Source of the DNA: Alphaproteobacteria bacterium | Lineage (GTDB): Bacteria; Pseudomonadota; Alphaproteobacteria; UBA8366; Aestuariispiraceae | Length of the DNA stretch: 52,653 nucleotides | Assembly (NCBI GenBank): GCA_006844765.1 | Contig: SPJV01000122.1 | Location: 1-52,653, forward strand | Direction of reading: 5' to 3' | Shown here: positions 42,051 to 51,392 of the stretch, in pieces | Position numbering within the stretch: position 1 is the first letter of the stretch | How the letters are laid out: every line of letters starts with the position of its first letter | Notes under the pieces: generated by a model | Told to the model about the DNA's origin: nothing | The model's input: only the letters and a program-made list of their open reading frames with translations | Databases searched by the model: none | Made by a program: the position numbers and the translations under genes

Positions 42051-44387
42051 ATGGTCCGAATAGATCCGGGTTTGGAGCAGGATTTGACTGGTGACAGTGG
42101 GAACAGGGAGGCAGTGACTCGCTCGAAGAGCCGAAATGCGTATCCAGGCCTCAATGTCATGGGCTTGGCCGCTGGTCTTAGTTCCCCGCTCAGGTTTTTG
42201 GCGGCGACAGCAGTTCTTGAGAGAGAACGCTGGCCGCTCTGGTTGCCCCCGCTTTTCGGTATAGGAGCGGCGGTGTATCTGGTCTTGCCGTTTGAGCCGC
42301 CGGGCTTTGTCGTCCTCGGGCCGGTTCTGGGTGGACTGGCGATAGTGTCCTGGTTCTTGCGGGGCAGGGCCTTGATCGTCGGGGCTTTGATCGTGTTGCT
42401 TGCTTTGCTGGCAGGGTTTGTCGCGGTCGACCTTCGAAGTGATTGGGTGTCGGCGCCTCGGATAGAAAAACAAATGGTGCTTCGTGACCTGATCGGTCGG
42501 GTCGTCGTCCGGGAAGGCACGGGAAACGGCCTGCGTGTGGTCTTGAGTGATCTGAGTGCGCCGCGTCTCAGTGCAGAAGAAACGCCCCGGCGCCTCCGGA
42601 TCAAGCTGAGGCGTGACGATGGGGCGATACCAGGCACGGTGCTTTTGGATCAGTCGGAGAGCCGCCACACCGGTGTGCGTGTAGGAGATTGGATCAAGGT
42701 GACCGCGCGTGTCGGGCCACCCCCGGTCCCGGCCTATCCCGGCGCCTTCGATTTTTCCAGAACCGCTTGGTTTCGGGAGTTGGGTGGGGTCGGCTTTGCG
42801 CTTTCCCGCATCAGTCATGTCGAGGCACGACGGTCGGATCGTGCGACGGAGCTGTTTTGGGGCATCGTAGAAGACGCGCGTCTGCGCCTTGCACAGACCT
42901 TCACGCAAGCAGCGGAGTATGGGCTATGGACGAATGGGGCGACCGGCGGGGTGGCGACGGCGCTGGTTACGGGAGACCGCGGCGGCGTGCCGGAGCCGGT
43001 GAAGGAAGACCTCCGCATATCGGGGCTTGCGCATCTCCTCGCGATCTCAGGGCTCCATATTGGGTTGGCGGCGGGGGCGGTCTTCATCGTGCTGCGGGCT
43101 GGGCTTGCCACCTGGCAAAGGGTTGCGCTGAGGTATCCCATCAAGAAATGGTCCGCTGTCGCTGCCATTTTTGCGGCGTTCGGATATCTGCTGCTATCCG
43201 GCGGGACAGTCCCGACCCAGCGGGCGTTTATCATGGTATCCTTGGTGATGATCGCGGTGCTTATGGATCGGCGAGCCGTTTCCATGCGGCTTATTGCTGT
43301 TGCGGCGTCGGTTGTTCTTCTGATCGCGCCGGAGCAAGCGCTGTCCGCGGGATTTCAGATGTCCTTTGCGGCTGTCGCAGCGCTGGTCGCCTTGTTCGAG
43401 AAAACCGATCCGGTGCGGGAAGGGCTGTTGACGGAGGAGGGGCCGCTTGGTGCCTTGGGCGAATGGCCCCGGCGTGTCTTGCTCTATGTGGCGATCCTGT
43501 CTCTCACCACCGTGGTTGCGAGTGCGGCGACGGCGCCCTTTGCGCTGTATCATTTTGGACGGGTGGCGAATTTCGGACTGCTCGCCAATCTGTTGGCAGT
43601 ACCGATCATGGCGTTCTGGGTGATGCCTATGGGCTTGCTGACCGTTCTGATTACCCCGATCGGTCTCGGCACCTTTCCGGCAATTGCCATGGGGTGGGGG
43701 ATTGAGGCGATCCTGGCGATCGCCGGGGAGATCGCGCATTGGCCCCATGCGGCGACCGAAGCGGGTGCCATGCCGGATTGGGGTCTTGCCATTGCTGTCG
43801 GTGGCGGCCTTTGGCTCGTCATTTGGCGACAGCGGTGGCGTTTCTTTGGCTTGCCGCTTGTGGTGCTGGGGTTGCTCTCGCCACTGACCCTGTCGCCGCC
43901 GGATATCATCGTCTCCGAAACAGGCAGGGTGACCGCGTTGCGGTGGGGCGATGGCTTATGGCTCTCCAGCACGAGGCGCGAGAAATTTGCTGCTGGTGTT
44001 TGGGCGGAGAAAACGGGGTTGCCTATTCTAGGCGATTGGAAGGCACTCAGCGCTGTGGAGAACACCCCAATCCGTTGCGATCCACTAGGTTGTGTCGTCA
44101 GGGTACCGGGGCGTCGACTGGCATTCTCCACATCCCCGCGTGGCCTGTCGGAAGACTGTCGGATGGCGGAGATTGTGATCGCCACCGATCATGATGCGGC
44201 AGGGACGTGCAAAGGGCGCTCTTTCATCGGTCCGAAGGAGCGTTATCGACAAGGCGCGCATAGCGTCAGATTGACCGAACCAATCCCGCCTCATGGGCCC
44301 CAATCGGGTGACCTGGTCGTTATAGAGACTGTTGGGGCTCTTCGTGGAGAGCGGGCCTGGACCGCCCAGGGTCCGGGATCGCGCTAG
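42051..44387 (+). CDS. comEC: ComEC/Rec2-family DNA uptake membrane protein
   Basis: Inner-membrane channel for single-stranded DNA entry during transformation. N-terminal hydrophobic helices and a soluble DUF4131-like OB domain (about residues 130-240, DWIKVTARVGPPPVPAYPGAFDF split after the double Pro) come first. Next is the competence core with SGLAHLLAISGLHIGLAAG and the helices to about residue 620. A short C-terminal domain follows with one Cys pair (RCDPLGCVVRV). The metallo-beta-lactamase-like nuclease domain of longer ComEC proteins is absent, as usual in many alphaproteobacteria. At 778 residues it is complete. Other in-frame starts up to 42159 are possible. Convergent with lexA. 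Confidence 0.9.
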   Translation: MVRIDPGLEQDLTGDSGNREAVTRSKSRNAYPGLNVMGLAAGLSSPLRFLAATAVLERERWPLWLPPLFGIGAAVYLVLPFEPPGFVVLGPVLGGLAIVSWFLRGRALIVGALIVLLALLAGFVAVDLRSDWVSAPRIEKQMVLRDLIGRVVVREGTGNGLRVVLSDLSAPRLSAEETPRRLRIKLRRDDGAIPGTVLLDQSESRHTGVRVGDWIKVTARVGPPPVPAYPGAFDFSRTAWFRELGGVGFALSRISHVEARRSDRATELFWGIVEDARLRLAQTFTQAAEYGLWTNGATGGVATALVTGDRGGVPEPVKEDLRISGLAHLLAISGLHIGLAAGAVFIVLRAGLATWQRVALRYPIKKWSAVAAIFAAFGYLLLSGGTVPTQRAFIMVSLVMIAVLMDRRAVSMRLIAVAASVVLLIAPEQALSAGFQMSFAAVAALVALFEKTDPVREGLLTEEGPLGALGEWPRRVLLYVAILSLTTVVASAATAPFALYHFGRVANFGLLANLLAVPIMAFWVMPMGLLTVLITPIGLGTFPAIAMGWGIEAILAIAGEIAHWPHAATEAGAMPDWGLAIAVGGGLWLVIWRQRWRFFGLPLVVLGLLSPLTLSPPDIIVSETGRVTALRWGDGLWLSSTRREKFAAGVWAEKTGLPILGDWKALSAVENTPIRCDPLGCVVRVPGRRLAFSTSPRGLSEDCRMAEIVIATDHDAAGTCKGRSFIGPKERYRQGAHSVRLTEPIPPHGPQSGDLVVIETVGALRGERAWTAQGPGSR

Positions 44388-44417
44388 GCGACCCGGACAC
44401 TTGGGCGGGGTAAAGGA

Positions 44418-45113
44418 TCAATACTTGCGAAGCAGTCCGACCAGACGGCCCTGAACACTGACCGCATCGGGTCGATAGATACGGGTTTCGTAATTCGGGT
44501 TTGCCGGTTCCAGCGCGATGGCCTCCCCCTTCCGGCGGAAGCGCTTTAGGGTAACTTCATGGCCTTCGACCAAGGCGACGACAACATCACCGTTATCAGC
44601 GGTTTCGCTGCGTTCGATCACCACGGTGTCGCCATCCAGAATACCGGCATTCACCATGGAATCGCCATCGACTTCCAAGGCGTAATGATCGCCTTTGCCA
44701 AGCAAGGTGGCCGGGACTTCCACCATCATTGAATGATCGCGCAGGGCTTCAATCGGGGTGCCCGCTGCAATCCGGCCATAAAGGGAGAGCTGCACAGAAT
44801 TGCCGCCGCCCCGCATCATCGATTTGCGCGTCCCGATTTCCTTGGCCCGCAGCATGTCGACACGCCGGTTCCGGATCGGTAGTTGTTCCGGTGTTGTGTT
44901 CTCCGGCAACCGCACCACTTCTAAGGCACGCGCCCGGTTTGGCAGGCGTCGAAGGAAACCGCGTTCCTCCAACCCGGTGATCAAGCGGTGGATCCCCGAT
45001 TTGGACTTCAGGTTAAGCGCTTCCTTCATCTCATCGAAAGAGGGGGAGACCCCTTCTGTCGAGAGGTGGTCATGGACGAACATCAGAAGTTCATACTGCT
45101 TTCGGGTCAGCAT
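44418..45113 (-). CDS. lexA: LexA repressor
   Basis: SOS-response repressor and self-cleaving protease. Winged helix-turn-helix at residues 1-65 (MLTRKQYELLMFVHDHL; GIHRLITGLEERGF recognition region), scissile Ala117-Gly118 in GRIAAGTP, and catalytic Ser152 (DGDSMV) and Lys190 (EVTLKRF). The 231-residue size matches alphaproteobacterial LexA, which has a longer linker than the E. coli protein. The 323-bp gap upstream carries a promoter overlapped by GAAC/GTTC half-sites, consistent with autoregulation. It lies after moeA on the same strand and is convergent with comEC. Confidence 0.96.
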   Translation of the reverse strand: MLTRKQYELLMFVHDHLSTEGVSPSFDEMKEALNLKSKSGIHRLITGLEERGFLRRLPNRARALEVVRLPENTTPEQLPIRNRRVDMLRAKEIGTRKSMMRGGGNSVQLSLYGRIAAGTPIEALRDHSMMVEVPATLLGKGDHYALEVDGDSMVNAGILDGDTVVIERSETADNGDVVVALVEGHEVTLKRFRRKGEAIALEPANPNYETRIYRPDAVSVQGRLVGLLRKY

Positions 45114-45332
45114 GGCGGTCTTTCCTCTTCTTCTTCATGCCCGGCCCGTTCCGACGAGATTCGGCAACACTTAGGTTGCTTCCGACGGTCCGGTTAAGCC
45201 GGGTGCCACATCTCTGCTGCGGGCTGTTTGAAGCAGGCATCCACAGAAATGCATCGACTATCTTGTTCGCTGTTCGTTTGATGAAAGCATCCGCATCTAT
45301 GAGTACAGACGCGGCCTTAATCAGACAAAATG

Positions 45333-45382
45333 GCGAACAAATGATGATTAATGAACTAGTTTTGTTCGCATTTGAAGTCAAG
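45333..45382 (-). promoter_or_regulatory. lexA promoter with overlapping LexA-like half-sites
   Basis: On the minus strand CTTGAC (45377-45382), a 17-bp spacer and CTAGTT (45354-45359) form a promoter facing lexA. Across it lie GAAC-N7-GTTC (45353-45367) and a wider inverted repeat GCGAACAAA (45333-45341)/TTTGTTCGC (45361-45369). More GTTC copies occur at 45264-45275. The alphaproteobacterial SOS box is a direct repeat GTTC-N7-GTTC; here the N7-spaced pair is inverted instead. Apart from these elements I see nothing else in the gap 45114-45436. Confidence 0.55.
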
Positions 45383-45436
45383 AACAAAATTCGATCAAAT
45401 GAAAAACGGAGAAAGATCAGGTGCGCATAAACAGAA

Positions 45437-46657
45437 TTAGTACGTGATTCCTGACGAGGGAAATAGCAAGATTTCGACCCAATCGCCTTCACTTGCCGGT
45501 GGGGCATGAGGGGGGCGGATGATCAGACAGTCAGAGGCTGCCAGACGCGACATCATGGAGCTATCCTGTCGCTGGTAAGGAGAGGCGACCTGTGCGCCAT
45601 CTTCCCCAACCGTCAGGCTGGCGCGGAGATAATCCTGCCGTCGATCATTCTCAGGCAGCGCATTCCCCAGTCGGGCACGGGCTGTTTTGGGTGGAAGGTC
45701 TTCAATCCCTTGCATCTTCGCCAATGCCGGGGCGGCAAATAACAGGAAACAGACCAATGTGGAGACCGGATTGCCGGGTAGGCTGAGCACCGGCGTGTCG
45801 CCAATGCTGCCGAACATCAGCGGTTTTCCAGGACGCATCGCAATTCGCCAGAAGTCCAATTGTAACCCGATTTCCGAAAGCGCCTTACCGATCAGGTCAT
45901 GTTTCCCAACAGAGGCGCCACCGGTTGTGAGCAGCAGGTCCGCTCCCCGTGCCCCTTCCGCCAGACGTGCAATCCCGTCCGTGTCATCTTTGGCGATACC
46001 TAAGAGGGTCGCCTCACCGCCAAGTGCGGTTACTGCGGCGGCTAGGGCAGGGCCGTTCGAGCTGACGATCTGATTCTCGCCTAGTGGATCACCGGGCATG
46101 GCGATTTCATCCCCGGTCGCGAGGATCGCCACCCTTGGCCTCCGCCGGACGGTAAGCCAAGGTCGGTTCATTGCCGCAGCAATACCGATATCGCGCGCGG
46201 TGAGTGTCGTCCCGGCCGGAAGCAGGATGTCACCTTCCTGAAAATCGAGCCCGGCAGGCCTGACGTAATGACCTTTCGGCGCCGTTTCACGGATCAGCAC
46301 GGTACCGGCGTCCTCATCGGCCTCGGTATCTTCCTGAATAACGATGCAGTCGGCCCCTTCAGGCAAGGGAGCGCCCGTAAAGATGCGGGCGGTTTCCCCC
46401 GGTGCCAGGACCTGGTCGAGGGCACCGCCGGCGGCAATCTCTCCAACAACACGGAGCGTGACCGGGACTGTCGCGATATCCGAGGCCAGCACCGCATAGC
46501 CATCCATGGCGCTGACAGCCTTTGGCGGCTGGGTGCGGCGCGCTGCGACATCTTCTGCCAGGGTCCGGCCCAAGGCGCGGTCGAGCATCACCTGCTCCGC
46601 CGGAAGCAGGGAGAATTTCTCCAGAATGCGGGTGCGTGCTTCTTCGACAGAAATCAT
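45437..46657 (-). CDS. moeA: Molybdopterin molybdotransferase
   Basis: Inserts molybdate into adenylated molybdopterin to make Moco. N-terminal ISVEEARTRILEKF; domain II with MDGYAVLASD and FTGAPLPEGADCIVIQEDTE; the MogA-like domain with SNGPALAAAV, LLTTGGASVGKHDLI and MRPGKPLMFG; C-terminal beta-barrel ending in LLFPSSGITY. The length of 406 residues is typical. The ATG overlaps the moaC stop by 4 bp, so the two cofactor genes are coupled. It is last in the trpGDC-moaC-moeA unit; lexA downstream has its own promoter. Confidence 0.95.
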   Translation of the reverse strand: MISVEEARTRILEKFSLLPAEQVMLDRALGRTLAEDVAARRTQPPKAVSAMDGYAVLASDIATVPVTLRVVGEIAAGGALDQVLAPGETARIFTGAPLPEGADCIVIQEDTEADEDAGTVLIRETAPKGHYVRPAGLDFQEGDILLPAGTTLTARDIGIAAAMNRPWLTVRRRPRVAILATGDEIAMPGDPLGENQIVSSNGPALAAAVTALGGEATLLGIAKDDTDGIARLAEGARGADLLLTTGGASVGKHDLIGKALSEIGLQLDFWRIAMRPGKPLMFGSIGDTPVLSLPGNPVSTLVCFLLFAAPALAKMQGIEDLPPKTARARLGNALPENDRRQDYLRASLTVGEDGAQVASPYQRQDSSMMSRLAASDCLIIRPPHAPPASEGDWVEILLFPSSGITY

Positions 46658-47133
46658 GAGGCGCGATACTCGCCCGATCGACCGCCAGCCTTATGAAGAA
46701 GCTTGATCTCCCCGATTTCCATCGCCTTATCGACCGCCTTCACCATGTCATAAACCGTGAGGGCTGCGACACTGACGGCGGTCAGGGCTTCCATTTCCAC
46801 ACCGGTGCGGCCTTTCAGTTTGACCGTCGCTTCGATGGCAATGCCCGGCAGCTCTGGTTCCGGCGTAAGGGAAAGCTTTACAGAGGATAGAGACAGCGGG
46901 TGACAGAGCGGGATCAGGTCCGGCGTCTTCTTGGCACCCATGATGCCAGCCAGACGCGCTACGCCCAGGACATCACCCTTCTTTGCTGTACCTTCTTCAA
47001 TCTGGGCCAGGGTTTCGGGCGCCATGCGGATCGTACCGCGCGCCGTCGCTGTGCGCTCTGTGATGTCCTTTTCCGAGACATCGACCATCACAGCGTTACC
47101 GCCCGCATCGAAATGGGTGAGACCATTAGACAT
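46654..47133 (-). CDS. moaC: Cyclic pyranopterin monophosphate synthase
   Basis: With MoaA it turns GTP into cyclic pyranopterin monophosphate, the first Moco intermediate. All hallmarks are present: MVDVSEKDITERTATARG, PLCHPLSLSSV (active-site His), and EMEALTAVSVAALTVYDMVKAVDK with the catalytic Lys/Asp end. The length of 159 residues is normal. It begins 12 bp after the trpC stop on the same strand and overlaps moeA. Confidence 0.96.
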   Translation of the reverse strand: MSNGLTHFDAGGNAVMVDVSEKDITERTATARGTIRMAPETLAQIEEGTAKKGDVLGVARLAGIMGAKKTPDLIPLCHPLSLSSVKLSLTPEPELPGIAIEATVKLKGRTGVEMEALTAVSVAALTVYDMVKAVDKAMEIGEIKLLHKAGGRSGEYRAS

Positions 47134-47145
47134 CGTGTTGTTCCT

Positions 47146-47958
47146 TTAAGCGGCGGCAGATCCGCCGTCGAGCCCCAGCAGAGCGCGGGTCGCAGCGGTC
47201 ACATCATCTTGGCGCATCAGGCTTTCGCCCACCAGGAAGCAGCCGGCCCCGCAGGCTGCCATGCGATCGAGATCGGCAAGGCTGTATAGGCCGCTTTCCG
47301 ACACCAGGATACGGTCATCACCGACCCCTGATGCGAGTTCTTCCGTCGTCGCAATATCAACTTCTAACGTCTTGAGATTGCGATTGTTTATGCCAATCAA
47401 AGGGGAGGTAAGCTTGAGCGCGCGCTCCAATTCTTCGGCGTTGTGTACTTCGACCAGCACATCCATGCCCAGACGATGCGCATGTGCTTCCAGCGCCAGG
47501 GCCGTGTCATCTTCCAATGCTGCCATGATCAACAAAATGCAGTCAGCGCCAATCGCGCGGGCCTCATCAACCTGATAGGGATCAAGCATGAAGTCCTTCC
47601 GAAGCACCGGTAGGTCGACCACCATGCGCGCCGCCGTCAGATAATCGTCGCGACCCTGGAAATAGGGAATGTCGGTCAAGATGCTGAGGCAGGCCGCACC
47701 ACCTTGCTTATAGGCCCGAGCAAGAGCCGCCGGGGCAAAGTCTTCACGGATAAGCCCCTTGGACGGTGATGCCTTCTTGATCTCGGCAATCAGGCCATAC
47801 TGTCCGGCGTCTCGCTTTGCCGTCAGTGCTGCGATGAAGCCACGGGGCGGTGGGCCCTCAGCGGCTTTCTCTGCCATTGCTTCCGGCGCGATTTCCGCTT
47901 TGCAGGCCGCTATATGGTCGCGCTTGTCGTCACAGATGCGCTTCAGCACGTCACTCAT
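47146..47958 (-). CDS. trpC: Indole-3-glycerol phosphate synthase
   Basis: Closes the indole ring in tryptophan synthesis: a TIM barrel acting on carboxyphenylamino-deoxyribulose phosphate. Recognised by AEIKKASPSKGLIREDF (catalytic Glu/Lys), YFQGRDDYL, VLRKDFMLDPYQVDEARA, IGINNRNLKTLEVD and SESGLYSLADLDRM with GCFLVGESLMR at the phosphate site. A single-function protein of 270 residues, not fused to trpF. The ATG overlaps the trpD stop by 4 bp. Confidence 0.96.
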   Translation of the reverse strand: MSDVLKRICDDKRDHIAACKAEIAPEAMAEKAAEGPPPRGFIAALTAKRDAGQYGLIAEIKKASPSKGLIREDFAPAALARAYKQGGAACLSILTDIPYFQGRDDYLTAARMVVDLPVLRKDFMLDPYQVDEARAIGADCILLIMAALEDDTALALEAHAHRLGMDVLVEVHNAEELERALKLTSPLIGINNRNLKTLEVDIATTEELASGVGDDRILVSESGLYSLADLDRMAACGAGCFLVGESLMRQDDVTAATRALLGLDGGSAAA

Positions 47959-48980
47959 GCGGCATCCCCCGTAATCGCGGCCATTTTGGAAAGGGCCTCT
48001 GCAGCGGCTCCTGAATCTATAGATTGGGTGGCAAGAGCGATGCCGCCGGCGACATCATTCGCCTTTCCTGCGATCATCAGCGCGGCGCCGGCATTGAACA
48101 GAACGACATCGCGGTAGGCGCCGGGCTCACCGCGCAGAACAGCGCGAAGAGCGTCCGCATTTTCCGCCGGTGTGCCGCCCTTGAGGTTTTCCAGTGTCGT
48201 CGTGGCAAGTCCAACATCGGCTGGGGAGATTTCCAACCGCGTTACCTTGCCATCTTCCAAGGAAGCCACCTGGTTCACACCGGTCGTGCTCAACTCATCC
48301 AGACCATCCGCGCCATAGACGACCCAGGCCCGCTCCGCACCCAGATTACCGAGTGTTTCAGCCATTGCGTCAATAAAGTCAGGGCGGAAGCAGCCAATCA
48401 GATAACGCGTCACCAGCGCCGGATTGGAGAGGGGGCCTAAGATGTTGAAGATCGTCGGCGTGGCGAGCTCAACCCGCGTTGGCCCGACATTGCGCATCGC
48501 ACCGTGGTGACGCTGCGCCATCATGAATCCGATCCCGGCTTCTGCGATCGCGCGTTGGACATTGGCAAAATCCGTGTCGAGGTTGATGCCCAACTCGGTC
48601 AACACATCTGCAGACCCTGATTTTGAGGAGGCCGCGCGATTACCATGTTTCGCGACAGGGACACCTGCACCGGCGACAACCAAGGCCGACGCCGTTGAAA
48701 TGTTGTAGGTACCGCTTTTGTCACCGCCGGTTCCAACGACATCCATGGCACCTTCCGGAGCTGTGATCTTCGTTGCTTTCGCCCGCATGATCCGCGCGGC
48801 GCCAGTGATCTCTGCCACCGTCTCTCCCCGCACCCGAAGCGCCATCAGAAAACCGCCCATCTGCGCCGGGGTCGCATCACCGGACATGATGATGTCGAAC
48901 GCCTGCTCAGCCTGGTTTTCCGTTAAACTCTCGCCACGCGAGACAATGCCGAGAAGTTCCTTGAAATAGCCTTCGCTCAC
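47955..48980 (-). CDS. trpD: Anthranilate phosphoribosyltransferase
   Basis: Transfers phosphoribose from PRPP to anthranilate. Typical blocks: ENQAEQAFDIIMSGDATPAQ at the N-terminus, VVGTGGDKSGTYNISTASA for the PRPP loop, KHGNRAASSKSGSADVLTEL, and NVGPTRVELATPTIFNILGP followed by LSNPA. The length of 341 residues is normal. It lies between trpG (16 bp gap) and trpC (4-bp overlap) in a tightly packed operon. Confidence 0.96.
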   Translation of the reverse strand: MSEGYFKELLGIVSRGESLTENQAEQAFDIIMSGDATPAQMGGFLMALRVRGETVAEITGAARIMRAKATKITAPEGAMDVVGTGGDKSGTYNISTASALVVAGAGVPVAKHGNRAASSKSGSADVLTELGINLDTDFANVQRAIAEAGIGFMMAQRHHGAMRNVGPTRVELATPTIFNILGPLSNPALVTRYLIGCFRPDFIDAMAETLGNLGAERAWVVYGADGLDELSTTGVNQVASLEDGKVTRLEISPADVGLATTTLENLKGGTPAENADALRAVLRGEPGAYRDVVLFNAGAALMIAGKANDVAGGIALATQSIDSGAAAEALSKMAAITGDAA

Positions 48981-48996
48981 CAGATTCCTCCGTTAC

Positions 48997-49590
48997 TCAG
49001 GCCGCGTTATCGACGCGGTTTCGGGTTCGGTTGAGGAAGTTGCGCAACAGGTCATGCCCGCCTTCCGATGCGATGCTTTCCGGGTGGAATTGCACGCCAT
49101 AGGCGGGCTTCTCCCGGTGTTCCAAGCCCATAATGATGCCGTCTTCGGTTTCTGCCGTAACCTTCAATTCGTTGGGCAGATTGTCCTTAGAAACGACGAG
49201 GCTGTGATAGCGCGTGGCGCGCATGGGATTGGGTAACCCGGCGAATAGACCTTCGCCTTGGTGATTGACGTCCCAAACCTTGCCATGCACAGGCTCTGGC
49301 CCGCGCTCTACTTTGGCGCCGAGGGTCTGGGCGATTGCTTGATGGCCCAGGCAGACCCCCAATATCGGCACGCTGTTCTCTATTGCCGCCTTGGCGAGAT
49401 CCATGCAAATCCCGGCCTTCGGTGGGTCGCAGGGCCCCGGAGACAAGACGATCCCGTGAGGTTTCCCAGCCAACGCCTCTTCGACGCTGATTTCATCGTT
49501 CCGCCGCACCGTCATTTCCGCCCCGAGTTCACCCAGGAAGTGAACGAGGTTATAGGTGAAGCTGTCGTAGTTATCGATCAGCAGATACAT
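48997..49590 (-). CDS. trpG: Anthranilate synthase glutamine amidotransferase subunit (TrpG/PabA type)
   Basis: Supplies ammonia from glutamine to TrpE (and in many bacteria also to PabB for folate). Class I amidotransferase triad: Cys80 (GVCLGHQAI), His169 and Glu171 (FHPES); N-terminal LLIDNYDSFTYNLVHFLGEL. The ATG giving MYLLIDN is chosen; the frame runs 19 residues further upstream without homology. The length of 197 residues is normal. trpE is not next to it: the upstream neighbour is divergent. It heads the trpGDC-moaC-moeA unit. Confidence 0.94.
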   Translation of the reverse strand: MYLLIDNYDSFTYNLVHFLGELGAEMTVRRNDEISVEEALAGKPHGIVLSPGPCDPPKAGICMDLAKAAIENSVPILGVCLGHQAIAQTLGAKVERGPEPVHGKVWDVNHQGEGLFAGLPNPMRATRYHSLVVSKDNLPNELKVTAETEDGIIMGLEHREKPAYGVQFHPESIASEGGHDLLRNFLNRTRNRVDNAA

Positions 49591-49951
49591 GCTATGGCTT
49601 TCCAATTCACACAGGCTTGTGCTGTACCCATTCCATCTACCGAGCATAACCCTCGGTCTTTGGGAATGGCACGGCCTAGCCCGACACCCGCGAAGGCAGC
49701 GTTTATAGCAGGGGCGGGCGCGCTTGGAAAAGGCCTGAGACAGGCTCTTAGGCGCCCGGGGCGGATATTTGGGGCGCGGTGTTGCCGGGAGTGAGTGCTC
49801 ACCATACAGAGATTAATCTCGCCTGCGGTGATGAATCGCGCAATACAGCGCGTTTCGTGCTATTCGTACCAGGCGCACTGGTATCGCCCGGGGGGCGGAT
49901 AAGGGCATCGTTTTGTTAGGCCGTTTGGAAGAACTGACGCTCTCGAACCCG
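49591..49951. other. Divergent intergenic region trpG / YibQ-type gene
   Basis: This 361-bp stretch between outward-facing genes must hold both promoters. Visible elements are an inverted repeat TACCAG-GCGCA-CTGGTA (49867-49883) and a short GCGC-containing repeat near 49837-49852. I found no Trp-rich leader peptide with an attenuator before trpG and no convincing -35/-10 pair. A 75-residue minus-strand open frame (49578-49805) shows no protein-like features. Confidence 0.5.
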
Positions 49952-51355
49952 ATGAACGACAAACAGATACAAAGATCGCCCGGGTTTCCGGGAAAGCCGG
50001 TGCCCGGCTCTGATGTGCCGGATGTGGTGCCGTCGCCACAGATCGGCGCGCGGAAAGGCCTGTTTGGCAGAAAGAAGGCCAAGCAGCAAAAAGCCAGGAA
50101 GCAGAAGCGCGAGATGCAAGGGCGCTCTGTATCTAGGGCCGGTAGCGGCGCTGCGAAAGGCGCAATCCTGATTTCTGCGAAATGGGCGGGTGCGTTGGCA
50201 TCGGTTTTCATCATGGGCGCCGGATTGGGCATGGGGGGCGCCTTGTGGTTCCACCATGAAGACCCGTCACGATCTGCCAAGGGTACCCTGCCGGAACTGC
50301 GGACTGCCGACGATGACAGTGTTGCGTATACGCTTCCCGTGCATGTTTCAGCTTCTGAGAAAGCGCGACAACGCTACGCCGAGATTTTGGCTTCGGAACC
50401 AATTGATGTCGCGCCTGAACCCGCCTTTCCTGCGGCGACCAGCAGTGCGGCGACCAGTGGTGCGGAGATAGAGGCGCAGGAACCTCTTCCGGAAACACCG
50501 ACCGTAGTTGCCGCTGCGACGCCTGATGTGGCTCCAGCGCAAACGCCGCAACCAGAGCCGACAGAAGCCGATGTGGATGGGGAGCAAGAGACGCCTGTCC
50601 CCAGTGTTTCACAGATCCTTCCGGTAACCCAGCAGCCGTGGGTAAAGAATGCGGCTGCAATTATTGTCGATCCGACGAAGCCGATGATTGCTGTTGTGAT
50701 TGATGATGTTGGGTTGGACCAGCCGCGCAGTCGGCGCGCTATCGATTTGGAGGGCCCGCTGACCGTTGCCTTATTGCCTTATGGGTATCACCTGCAGGAA
50801 CTCGCGGATAAGGCACGTCGGAATGGTCATGAACTCTTGGTCCATATGCCCATGGAGCCACTGGATCCGGAAGCCAATCCGGGACCGAAGGCCCTTCTGA
50901 CCCGTTTGAGCGAAGATGAACTACGGCGCCGAATTATTTGGGATTTGGAGCAGTTCAAGGGCTATGTCGGATTGAACAACCATATGGGCAGCCGCTTCAC
51001 AGCCTATGAAGATGGCATGCGGGTGGTGATTGAAGAGGCGCAGGCACGCGGACTGCTTTTCCTTGATTCCGTGACAAGCCGAAGTACCAAGGGTTTCCGG
51101 TTGGCGGCGCAGGCAGGGATGCCCTATGCGGTGCGGGATGTCTTCCTGGACCATGACATCGACGCGGCGGCGATTGCTAAGCAACTGGTGGAAGTGGAAA
51201 AGACGGCGCTGCGACACGGTCACGCAATCGCCATCGGCCACCCCCATGACGAGACGGTCAACGCGCTTCGCACGTGGTTGCCGCAGATCCAGGCGAAGGG
51301 CTTTCAGATTGTGCCGATTACGGCGATCATCCGTGCAAGACAGGCTGCGGGCTAG
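49952..51355 (+). CDS. Divergent polysaccharide deacetylase family protein (YibQ/DUF610)
   Basis: A cytoplasmic N-terminus very rich in Lys and Arg (LFGRKKAKQQKARKQKREM) is followed by one membrane helix (ASVFIMGAGLGMGGALWF). A long Pro/Ala/Glu-rich spacer comes next, and from about residue 244 a periplasmic deacetylase-like barrel: IAVVIDDVGLDQPRSRRAI, HELLVHMPMEPLDPEANPGP, GYVGLNNHMGSRFT and HAIAIGHPHDETVNAL. YibQ-type proteins are linked to envelope maintenance; the activity is unproven. The ATG (MNDKQ) is preferred to a TTG 13 codons earlier; neither has a good ribosome site. In relatives it often sits behind a ctpA protease gene, not seen here. Confidence 0.88.
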   Translation: MNDKQIQRSPGFPGKPVPGSDVPDVVPSPQIGARKGLFGRKKAKQQKARKQKREMQGRSVSRAGSGAAKGAILISAKWAGALASVFIMGAGLGMGGALWFHHEDPSRSAKGTLPELRTADDDSVAYTLPVHVSASEKARQRYAEILASEPIDVAPEPAFPAATSSAATSGAEIEAQEPLPETPTVVAAATPDVAPAQTPQPEPTEADVDGEQETPVPSVSQILPVTQQPWVKNAAAIIVDPTKPMIAVVIDDVGLDQPRSRRAIDLEGPLTVALLPYGYHLQELADKARRNGHELLVHMPMEPLDPEANPGPKALLTRLSEDELRRRIIWDLEQFKGYVGLNNHMGSRFTAYEDGMRVVIEEAQARGLLFLDSVTSRSTKGFRLAAQAGMPYAVRDVFLDHDIDAAAIAKQLVEVEKTALRHGHAIAIGHPHDETVNALRTWLPQIQAKGFQIVPITAIIRARQAAG

Positions 51356-51392
51356 CCTGGAAGACCAGGAACCATGCTGTTAGAGCCAGGCA

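Noticed and set aside
49578..49805. Possible tryptophan leader peptide before trpG
   Set aside because: No Trp codon cluster and no terminator/antiterminator pair are visible.
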